5,774 nucleotides of DNA. It comes from CBFHWY01 sp965659675. GTDB lineage: Bacteria > Bacteroidota > Bacteroidia > Flavobacteriales_G > Salibacteraceae. Positions within the stretch are counted from its first letter, which is position 1. Each line of letters begins with the position of its first letter. The notes beneath the pieces were generated by a model, which was given only the letters and a program-made list of their open reading frames with translations, was not told where the DNA came from and made no database searches. The stretch covers positions 1 to 5,774 of the forward strand of contig CBFHWY010000115.1 of NCBI GenBank assembly GCA_965659675.1, written 5' to 3'. A program made the translations under genes and the position numbers. Shown in pieces: positions 1 to 5,774 of this stretch.

Positions 1-1187
1 ATCTTTATTGTTTCGCCCACACTAAATTGTCCTATATCAGGCTCTTCCTGACCCATGATCATCCTGAAGAGGGTGGTCTTTCCAGCGCCATTTGGACCAA
101 TGATCCCAACGATTCCAGCAGGAGGCAGCTTGAAGTTGAGTTCTTCATAAAGCAACTTATCACCATAGGCTTTGGAAACTCCTTCTGCATTGATCACATT
201 ATCACCCAGTCTGGGACCAGGTGGAATATAGATCTCAAGATTCTTTATTTGCTCTTTGCCTTCTTCGCTGAGCATTTTTTCGTAGTTACTCAAACGGGCT
301 TTTGACTTTGCCTGGCGAGCTTTTGGAGACATTCGAACCCATTCCAATTCGCGTTCGAGTGTTTTCTTCCGTTTGCTTTCCTCTTTTTCCTCTTGAGCCA
401 GCCGTTTTGATTTTTGATCAAGCCAACTTGAATAATTTCCTTTCCAGGGGATGCCTTCTCCTCGATCCAATTCCAGAATCCATCCTGCAACATTATCAAG
501 GAAATAACGGTCGTGAGTCACCGCGATCACCGTTCCCTTGTATTCCTGCAGGTGATGCTCCAACCATAATACCGATTCGGCATCGAGGTGGTTAGTGGGC
601 TCATCGAGCAAGAGGATGTCTGGCTGTTGAAGTAATAGTCGGCATAAGGCAACCCTTCTTCTTTCTCCTCCAGAAAGATTTTTTACAGACTTATCACCAT
701 CTGGGGTGCGAAGTGCATCCATGGCGATCTCCAACTTGGTGTCGATCTCCCAGGCATTCGTAGCATCGATCCTCTCCTGGAGCTCAGATTGCCTGGCCAT
801 CAGCTTCTCCATTTTGTCGGGATTCTCATAAACTTCAGGTAAGCCAAAATCATTGTTGATCTTTTCGTACTCTGCCAGAAGGTCGACCGTTTCCTGCACT
901 CCTTCTTTTACGATCTCGATGACCGTTTTATCATCATCCAAATGGGGCTCCTGTTCCAGAAAGCCAACACTATATCCAGGTGAAAAAGCGATGTCGCCCT
1001 GATAACTCTTATCAACCCCGGCAATGATCTTTAGCAAGGTGGATTTACCTGAACCATTCAGACCGATGATACCGATCTTGGCTCCATAGAAAAAGGACAG
1101 GTATATATCTTTGAGGATCTGTTTGTTAGGTGGAATGGTTTTACCCACACCACTCATTGAGAATATTACTTTTTTATCGTCGGCCAT
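1..1187 (-). CDS. ettA: Energy-dependent translational throttle protein EttA (ABC-F ATPase), C-terminus cut by window edge
   Basis: This is a soluble ABC-F protein. In the family, EttA binds the ribosomal E site and gates the first elongation step according to the ATP/ADP ratio. The window holds residues 1-395 of an expected total of about 555-560. The first ABC domain shows Walker A GLNGSGKST (42-50), the Q-loop LEQEP (77-81), an arm insertion (about 95-140), signature LSGGERRR (171-178), Walker B ending LLLDEPTNHLD with catalytic E196, and switch H225 in THDRYFLD. The inter-domain linker that contacts P-site tRNA (about 242-305) contains LDRGEGIPW, GNYSSWL and LEWVR, which closely match my memory of E. 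coli EttA and separate it from Uup and other ABC-F proteins. The second ABC domain begins at IPPGPRLGD (321-329) and has Walker A GPNGAGKTT (364-372); its signature and Walker B lie outside the window. The start at 1187 is the only ATG after an in-frame stop at 1229-1227, and the opening MADDKKV resembles the family N-terminus. There is no clear Shine-Dalgarno sequence. It is transcribed divergently from dnaE. Confidence 0.96.
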   Translation of the reverse strand, partial: MADDKKVIFSMSGVGKTIPPNKQILKDIYLSFFYGAKIGIIGLNGSGKSTLLKIIAGVDKSYQGDIAFSPGYSVGFLEQEPHLDDDKTVIEIVKEGVQETVDLLAEYEKINNDFGLPEVYENPDKMEKLMARQSELQERIDATNAWEIDTKLEIAMDALRTPDGDKSVKNLSGGERRRVALCRLLLQQPDILLLDEPTNHLDAESVLWLEHHLQEYKGTVIAVTHDRYFLDNVAGWILELDRGEGIPWKGNYSSWLDQKSKRLAQEEKEESKRKKTLERELEWVRMSPKARQAKSKARLSNYEKMLSEEGKEQIKNLEIYIPPGPRLGDNVINAEGVSKAYGDKLLYEELNFKLPPAGIVGIIGPNGAGKTTLFRMIMGQEEPDIGQFSVGETIK

Positions 1188-1206
1188 GTTCTGTTTTGTA
1201 AGTCGA

Positions 1207-1236
1207 CAAAGTAAGGAGAATTTGTGTTAGCTGCAA
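1207..1236 (-). promoter_or_regulatory. Candidate promoter for ettA (Bacteroidota-type)
   Basis: Read on the minus strand, TTG (1236-1234) is followed after 20 bp by TACTTTG (1213-1207). This resembles the Bacteroidota housekeeping pattern of TTG/TTTG near -33 and TAnnTTTG near -7, with a spacing in the usual range, although the -7 box is one base short of consensus. Transcription would start near 1200 and leave a leader of about 13 nt, which is short but plausible for this phylum. The TTG lies inside a heptamer (1233-1239) that is in register with the tandem array beyond it. The assignment rests on motif and position only. Confidence 0.4.
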
Positions 1237-1533
1237 GGCCTGAGATACAAGACACAAGACGCAAGACGCAAGACACAAGACACAAGACGCAAGGCACAAG
1301 ACACAAGACGCAAGGCACAAGACACAAGATGCAAGACACAAGATGCAAGACACAAGATGCAAGACACAAGATGCAAGACACAAGGCGCAAGACACAAGGC
1401 GCAAGACACAAGGCGCAAGACACAAGGCACAAGGCACAAGACCCAAGGCACAAGACCCAAGGCACAAGACCCAAGGCACAAGACCCAAGGCACAAGACCC
1501 AAGGCACAAGACACAACGCGCTAGTTGCAAGAT
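1233..1533. repeat. Heptanucleotide tandem array 1 (CAAG core, 39 units plus degenerate edges)
   Basis: From 1247 to 1519 the plus strand is 39 consecutive 7-bp units in perfect register with no indel (39 x 7 = 273 bp). Positions 2-5 of each unit are CAAG in all but the last (ACAACGC); variation is confined to position 1 (A/G/C), position 6 (A/G) and position 7 (C/T). Units are arranged in higher-order blocks: a 21-bp three-unit block twice (1275-1316), ACAAGAT+GCAAGAC four times (1324-1379), ACAAGGC+GCAAGAC three times (1380-1421), and ACAAGAC+CCAAGGC five times (1436-1505). The register extends to GCAAGGC at 1233-1239 and to GCAAGAT at 1527-1533, each across one degenerate unit. Only four T residues occur on the plus strand within 1247-1519. 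Unlike CRISPR there are no spacers. Replication slippage on 14-bp and 21-bp blocks is the simplest origin. It is not coding: the open frames through it are an effect of the unit lacking stop codons. Confidence 0.97.
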
Positions 1534-1550
1534 GAAACAATAAAAAACTG
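1534..1550. other. Unique AT-rich spacer between the two arrays
   Basis: These 17 bp (including the run TAAAAAACTG) separate array 1 from array 2. The two arrays are not in the same 7-bp register: their first units are 304 bp apart, which is 43 heptamers plus 3 bp. They are therefore separate expansions and not one array that changed its unit. Nothing else is recognised here. Confidence 0.6.
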
Positions 1551-1606
1551 CTAACCCCTGACCCCTAACCCCTGACCCCTAACCCCTGACCCCTAACCCC
1601 TGACCT
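1551..1606. repeat. Heptanucleotide tandem array 2 (CTAACCC/CTGACCC), G-quadruplex motif on minus strand
   Basis: Eight 7-bp units strictly alternate CTAACCC and CTGACCC, making a 14-bp repeat present four times; the last unit ends in T in place of C. The plus strand has seven CCCC runs, starting at 1555 and recurring every 7 bp to 1597-1600. On the minus strand these read as GGGG tracts separated by TTA or TCA loops. Seven tracts of four G with 3-nt loops exceed the usual requirement of four tracts of three G for an intramolecular G-quadruplex, and the C-rich strand could form an i-motif. Folding in the cell is inferred, not shown. The unit recalls eukaryotic telomere repeats but the context is plainly bacterial. 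Confidence 0.96.
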
Positions 1607-1753
1607 CCGACTCTTCATACTTTGTGAATAATACTCCTCATCAGTGGATTGGATGGCCTTTATTTCTTCCTAAATTTCAACTTGCTATGCAGGTCGACTT
1701 TATGGTTTGAGATAGTCGATCTAAGTGTTAATTATTCAATCTTTTAGCGATTT
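1607..1753 (+). promoter_or_regulatory. dnaE upstream/leader region
   Basis: This is 147 bp of unique, AT-leaning sequence between array 2 and the dnaE start. It holds no open frame that looks like a gene, no tRNA and no convincing hairpin terminator. One promoter-like element, TACTTTG at 1618-1624, is the same heptamer proposed as the ettA -7 box, but its -33 position would fall at the edge of the C-rich array where no TTG is present. A second candidate at 1682-1709 is listed separately. An in-frame stop, TAG at 1745-1747, fixes the 5' limit of dnaE. The bases directly before the ATG (CTTTTAGCGATTT) show no Shine-Dalgarno sequence, as is common in Bacteroidota. Confidence 0.5.
1682..1709 (+). 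promoter_or_regulatory. Weak candidate promoter for dnaE
   Basis: TTG at 1682-1684 lies upstream of TATGGTTTG at 1701-1709. The TTTG (1706-1709) fits the Bacteroidota -7 box, but TA is separated from it by three bases and not two, so the match to TAnnTTTG is imperfect. If used, transcription would start near 1716 and give a leader of about 38 nt. TACTTTG at 1618-1624 is the main alternative. Neither is strong. Confidence 0.22.
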
Positions 1754-4700
1754 ATGTTCCTAATCTTCGATACTGAAACCACTGGTTTACCAAAGAATTA
1801 TAACGCTCCGGTAAGCGATTCGGAGAATTGGCCTAGAATGGTTCAGATCGCCTGGCAGCTGCACGACCTCAATGGGGACCTAGTTGAGGCAAAGAATTAT
1901 ATCATCCAACCGGAAGGCTATACGATTCCCTTTAATTCTGCCAAAATTCATGGTATTACTACCGAAAAGGCCCAAGAAGAAGGAATTCCTCTTGAAGAGG
2001 TTCTGGACATCTTCAATGATGCATTATCGAAGACCACCGTTGTAGCCGGTCACAATATTGAGTTTGATATCAATATCGCCGGGGCAGAATATTTCCGAAA
2101 ACAAAAAGACACGAATCTCCTCGAGCTGGCCAGTTTGGATACCAAGGATGAATCTACTGAGTATTGCGCAATTCCCGGAGGTCGGGGTGGAGGCTTTAAG
2201 TGGCCGACACTCACTGAACTCCACAAAAAGCTTTTTGGAGAGGGATTCGACGAGGCACATAATGCCGCAGCAGACGTAGTTGCTACCACACGATGCTTTT
2301 TGGAACTGGTACGACTGGGCATAGTGAAGGAAAGTACCATGGGTCTGGAGCCAGGTACACTTAAGGAATTCAAGGAGCGAAATCAGAAGCCCATCGAGGG
2401 AATCGATCTGGAGATTGAAGAACAAAGTGGTTCAAAAGCGCCAATCGTTGACACACCAGACCTCAGTGATGAATCAATTACTACAGATGCTGCCTATGTG
2501 CATTTGCATAATCACAGTAAGTACTCAGTGCTCCAGAGCACAACAGATATTCCTGCTTTGGTCCAAAAGGCCAAAGAAGATGGAATGCCTGCGGTTTCTC
2601 TGACCGATCACGGAAACATGTTTGGAGCTTTCCTTTTTGTGAGAGAGTGTTTGATCAATGATATCAAACCTGTCGTTGGCTGTGAACTCTATGTCGCTCA
2701 AGATCGAACGAAACATAAATTCACCAAAGAGAATCCAGACCGACGTTTTAATCAGGTCTTTTTAGCAAAGAACAAGGAGGGTTATCAAAATCTGATCAAG
2801 CTCTGCTCAATTGGATATACCGAAGGATATTACGCTGGATACCCAAGGGTAGATAAAGAGGTCATCGAAAAGTATAAAGACAACCTGATCGCATTAAGTT
2901 CAGGCTTGTATGGAGAGATAGGCAATCTTATTCTCAATGTTGGGGAAACTCAGGCAGAAGAAGCTTTTCAATATTGGCATGAGCTCTTTGGAGAAGATTT
3001 CTATGTGGAGTTGGTCAGACACGGACTGGAAGAAGAGGAACACATGAATCAGGTCCTCATCGGCTTCTGCAAGAAGTATGGGGTCAAGTATTTTGCTTCC
3101 AATAACGCTTATTATCTCGATAAAACGGATGCCAATGCTCACGATATTCTGCTTTGCGTAAAAGATGGAATGAAGCAAAGTGACCCGATCGGCCGGGGGA
3201 GGGGATTCCGTTTCGGCATGCCCAATGATGAATACTACTTCAAATCTCAGAACGAGATGAAGAAGCAATTCACAGACCTTCCTGAGGCCATCGATAGCAT
3301 CACTGAGATCATTGACAAGGTTGAGCCTTATGAACTTAAACGAGATATTCTCCTTCCAGCCTATGAGCTTCCTGAAGGTTTTGATACTCAGGATGATTAT
3401 CTGCGCCACCTCGCATATGAAGGAGCAAAAAATCGCTATAAAGAGATCACAGATGAGGTGAGAGAGCGGCTCGATATGGAACTGAAGGTCATCAAGGACA
3501 TGGGTTTTCCCGGTTATTTCCTCATTGTTCAGGATTTCACTTCCTACGCAAGGAATCATGGAGTTTCGGTGGGTCCAGGCAGGGGTTCAGCTGCAGGTTC
3601 AGCAGTGGCCTATTGTATTGGGATCACCAATATTGACCCTATCAAGTACAAACTCCTTTTTGAGCGATTCCTGAATCCAGAAAGGGTGAGTATGCCCGAT
3701 ATTGATATCGACTTTGATGACGAAGGCCGTCAAAAGATCATCGATTACGTAGTTGACAAATACGGAAAGGAACAGGTTGCCCAGATCGTTACCTATGGCT
3801 CAATGGCGGCCAAGTCGGCCATACGTGATGTGGCCAGAGTGATGGATTATCCCCTTCCGGAAACTGACCGTATAGCTAAACTGGTTCCCGATTTTCAGAG
3901 TTTAAAGAAGATTCTCCATGCTGATAACAAAGACCTATCGCGCAAGCTGAACAGCGATGAAATGTCGCAAGTGAATGAGCTGAGAAAGATCGTTGAAGAT
4001 GGGAGTGAAGCTTCAGAATTGGTGAAGCAAGCTGAGATCCTTGAGGGATCGCTGAGGAATACAGGGATTCATGCCTGTGGAGTGATCATTACCCCTGAAC
4101 CATTGGACAGCTTGATTCCGGTTGCAGTAGCAAAGGATGCCGAGCTTTTGGTCACTCAATTCGACAATAAAGTCGTTGAGGATGCCGGAATGCTGAAGAT
4201 GGACTTTCTTGGTCTGAAGACCTTGAGTATCATTAAGCATGCAGTGAAACTCATCAAAGAACGTCATGGGGTTGAGATCGATCCAGATGCAATTCCCCTG
4301 GATGATGAAAAGACATACGAGCTTTATCAGCGGGGCGAAACAAATGGAACATTTCAGTTTGAGTCTGCTGGAATGCAAAAGCACCTCAAGAACCTCAAGC
4401 CGAGTAATATTGAGGATCTTATTGCCATGAATGCTTTGTTCCGTCCGGGGCCAATGCAGTTCATCGATACCTTCATCGCCAGAAAACACGGTAGGGAAGA
4501 AGTAGAATATCCGCACCCCCTTTTGGAGGAGATCCTAAAAGATACCAATGGGATCATGGTCTATCAGGAGCAGATCATGCAGACAGCACAGATACTTGGA
4601 GGTTACTCGCTTGGACAAGCCGACTTACTCAGACGTGCTATGGGTAAGAAGAAGATGGATGTGATGGCCGAACAAAAGGAGGTATTTCGCGAGGGTTGCG

Positions 4701-5774
4701 AGAAACACCATCAAATTCCTGCCGAAAAGGCCGATGAGATCTTTGATATCATGGCAAAATTTGCGGAGTACGGATTCAATAGATCCCACTCAGCGGCATA
4801 TTCCGTAGTCGCTTTTCATACGGCCTACTTAAAGGCTAATTACCCGGCAGAATATATGGCCTCAGTGCTTACCAACAACATGAACGACCTCAAGAAGGTG
4901 ACCTTTTTTATGGAGGAATGCCGACGCATGGGTGTGAAGGTTTTAGGTCCTGACGTCAATGAGTCACACTACGATTTTGTAGTGAACAAAGAAGGGGTGG
5001 TCCGATTTGGTTTAGGCGCGATCAAAGGAGTAGGTGGTGGAGCTGTTGAAGCCATTGTTCACGAGAGAAAGGAAGGCGGCGAGTACAGTTCGATCTTCGA
5101 CCTCACAAAACGTGTTGATCTGAAGTCGGTGAATAAGAAGGCTGCAGAGAACCTGGTACTTGGAGGTGCCATGGACTCCTTTGAGAAAAACAGGGCACAA
5201 TATTTTCAGGAGGATAATGGGATGACTCAAATAGAAAAAGCCATGAAGTTCGGTGCCTCATATCAAATTCAGCAAAATAGTTCTCAGGTCTCACTCTTTG
5301 GCGAGAGCATTGAGGAAGAGATCAATGAGCCAGAGATCCCGGAATGCGAAGACTGGGGCACCTTAGAGGAATTATCCCGTGAAAAGGATGTGGTTGGTAT
5401 TTTCATTTCAGGTCATCCTTTGGACGATTTTAAGATCGAGCTAAATAGCTTTTGTACACCTGGTTTTAATTTGGGCTTCCTCAGCGATATGAAAGTGCAC
5501 GACGGAAGAGAGTTTCGATTTGGGGCTATTGTGAGCAAAGCTGAACATCGCACATCCAAGACCGGAAAACCTTATGGTGTACTTACCTTAGAAGATTATG
5601 AGGATTCACATGAATTCATGTTGTTTGGGGAGGATTACCTGAAATTCAAGAATTATTTGAGTCCGAATTACTTCCTCTATTGCACAGGAAGGGTGAGCTA
5701 CAACCAATATCGAAATGATTATCGCTTCATCTTCAGTAACATGGAACTCCTGAATGAGCTGCTGAATAAGAAGA
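1754..5774 (+). CDS. dnaE: DNA polymerase III alpha subunit with fused N-terminal DEDDh exonuclease (DnaE), C-terminus cut by window edge
   Basis: This is the replicative polymerase, and it should polymerise and proofread DNA at the fork. The window holds 1340 codons with no stop; E. coli DnaE is 1160 residues in all, and the extra length comes from the N-terminus. Residues 1-185 are a DnaQ-like exonuclease with a complete DEDDh set: D6 and E8 (FDTETTG), D105 (GHNIEFD), H169 and D174 (HNAAAD). A polar, acidic linker runs from about 190 to 247. The PHP domain starts at YVHLHNHS (248-255) and includes LTDHG (283-287) and GCELY (309-313). The polymerase core has GPGRGS (607-612), catalytic D651 and D653 in MPDIDIDF, and D817 in MDFLGL; FRPGP is at 896-900. 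A helix-hairpin-helix follows (GLGAIKGVGGG, from 1086), then a clamp-binding motif QVSLF (1178-1182) and an OB fold (about 1240-1330). The ATG at 1754 is the first after an in-frame TAG (1745-1747), and the exonuclease motif begins five residues later, so the start is firm. PolC is excluded by domain order. The fusion implies a fixed 1:1 ratio of polymerase to proofreader. Confidence 0.97.
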   Translation, partial: MFLIFDTETTGLPKNYNAPVSDSENWPRMVQIAWQLHDLNGDLVEAKNYIIQPEGYTIPFNSAKIHGITTEKAQEEGIPLEEVLDIFNDALSKTTVVAGHNIEFDINIAGAEYFRKQKDTNLLELASLDTKDESTEYCAIPGGRGGGFKWPTLTELHKKLFGEGFDEAHNAAADVVATTRCFLELVRLGIVKESTMGLEPGTLKEFKERNQKPIEGIDLEIEEQSGSKAPIVDTPDLSDESITTDAAYVHLHNHSKYSVLQSTTDIPALVQKAKEDGMPAVSLTDHGNMFGAFLFVRECLINDIKPVVGCELYVAQDRTKHKFTKENPDRRFNQVFLAKNKEGYQNLIKLCSIGYTEGYYAGYPRVDKEVIEKYKDNLIALSSGLYGEIGNLILNVGETQAEEAFQYWHELFGEDFYVELVRHGLEEEEHMNQVLIGFCKKYGVKYFASNNAYYLDKTDANAHDILLCVKDGMKQSDPIGRGRGFRFGMPNDEYYFKSQNEMKKQFTDLPEAIDSITEIIDKVEPYELKRDILLPAYELPEGFDTQDDYLRHLAYEGAKNRYKEITDEVRERLDMELKVIKDMGFPGYFLIVQDFTSYARNHGVSVGPGRGSAAGSAVAYCIGITNIDPIKYKLLFERFLNPERVSMPDIDIDFDDEGRQKIIDYVVDKYGKEQVAQIVTYGSMAAKSAIRDVARVMDYPLPETDRIAKLVPDFQSLKKILHADNKDLSRKLNSDEMSQVNELRKIVEDGSEASELVKQAEILEGSLRNTGIHACGVIITPEPLDSLIPVAVAKDAELLVTQFDNKVVEDAGMLKMDFLGLKTLSIIKHAVKLIKERHGVEIDPDAIPLDDEKTYELYQRGETNGTFQFESAGMQKHLKNLKPSNIEDLIAMNALFRPGPMQFIDTFIARKHGREEVEYPHPLLEEILKDTNGIMVYQEQIMQTAQILGGYSLGQADLLRRAMGKKKMDVMAEQKEVFREGCEKHHQIPAEKADEIFDIMAKFAEYGFNRSHSAAYSVVAFHTAYLKANYPAEYMASVLTNNMNDLKKVTFFMEECRRMGVKVLGPDVNESHYDFVVNKEGVVRFGLGAIKGVGGGAVEAIVHERKEGGEYSSIFDLTKRVDLKSVNKKAAENLVLGGAMDSFEKNRAQYFQEDNGMTQIEKAMKFGASYQIQQNSSQVSLFGESIEEEINEPEIPECEDWGTLEELSREKDVVGIFISGHPLDDFKIELNSFCTPGFNLGFLSDMKVHDGREFRFGAIVSKAEHRTSKTGKPYGVLTLEDYEDSHEFMLFGEDYLKFKNYLSPNYFLYCTGRVSYNQYRNDYRFIFSNMELLNELLNKK

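Noticed and set aside
27..595. Plus-strand open frames at 27-305 and 302-595
   Set aside because: They are antisense to the ettA linker and second ABC domain, whose motifs are continuous on the minus strand.
1166..1543. Several overlapping open frames on both strands across array 1, giving repetitive Gln-Asp-Thr-Arg-type or Cys-Leu-Val-type proteins
   Set aside because: A 7-bp unit without stop codons keeps several frames open at once, and a 21-bp period gives a 7-residue repeat in each. Openness in many frames, no start signal and no known fold make these repeat artefacts.
1534..1550. T-tract/A-tract terminator between the arrays
   Set aside because: No GC-rich stem lies next to the A-run on either strand, and both genes are transcribed away from this point.
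1233..1606. CRISPR array
   Set aside because: Units are 7 bp, contiguous and without unique spacers, and no cas genes are visible.
1551..1606. Eukaryotic telomere-like repeat (GGGTTAG on the minus strand)
   Set aside because: It alternates with GGGTCAG, spans only 56 bp, is internal, and is flanked by clear bacterial core genes.
2300..2500. Possible frameshift or separate gene boundary between the exonuclease and PHP parts
   Set aside because: The frame stays open without a stop through the linker, from the exonuclease motifs through to the OB fold, so this is one continuous gene.
2900..3559. 219-codon open frame on the minus strand, with others at 4013-4516 and 2024-2425
   Set aside because: They lie wholly inside dnaE, antisense to conserved PHP and polymerase motifs, and their translations resemble no family I know.
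1754..5774. PolC-type polymerase
   Set aside because: PolC has an N-terminal OB fold and its exonuclease inserted inside the PHP domain. Here the exonuclease comes first, the PHP is uninterrupted and the OB fold is near the C-terminus.

Overview
The window looks like chromosomal core DNA from a member of the Bacteroidota, most likely a flavobacterium-like lineage. Three things suggest this: a DNA polymerase III alpha subunit with a DnaQ-type proofreading exonuclease fused to its N-terminus, no Shine-Dalgarno sequence ahead of either start codon, and TTG/TTTG-type promoter-like elements. The lineage is an inference from remembered family features; no database search was possible.

There are two large genes, divergently transcribed, and both run off the window. 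On the minus strand (1-1187) lie the first 395 codons of ettA, an ABC-F ATPase that acts on the ribosome. On the plus strand (1754-5774) lie the first 1340 codons of dnaE, the replicative polymerase. In dnaE I read, in order, a DEDDh 3'-5' exonuclease, a linker, a PHP domain, the C-family polymerase core with its catalytic aspartates, a helix-hairpin-helix, a beta-clamp-binding motif (QVSLF) and an OB fold. No frameshift or internal stop was found in either gene. They do not form an operon and share no obvious pathway beyond core growth (translation and replication).

The 566-bp gap between the genes (1188-1753) is the unusual part. It holds two unrelated tandem arrays, each built on a 7-bp unit and each organised into 14-bp two-unit repeats. 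Array 1 (1247-1519) is 39 consecutive heptamers with a CAAG core and almost no T on the plus strand. Array 2 (1551-1606) is 8 heptamers alternating CTAACCC and CTGACCC; its minus strand has seven GGGG runs separated by 3-nt loops, a textbook G-quadruplex motif. Array 1 begins at the likely -33 box of the ettA promoter. The remaining 147 bp before dnaE hold only weak promoter candidates.

The points most worth a second look are the heptamer arrays and the dual-nuclease architecture of DnaE. Its PHP domain keeps the first metal-binding motifs but has replaced four later ligand positions, which fits proofreading having passed to the fused exonuclease.
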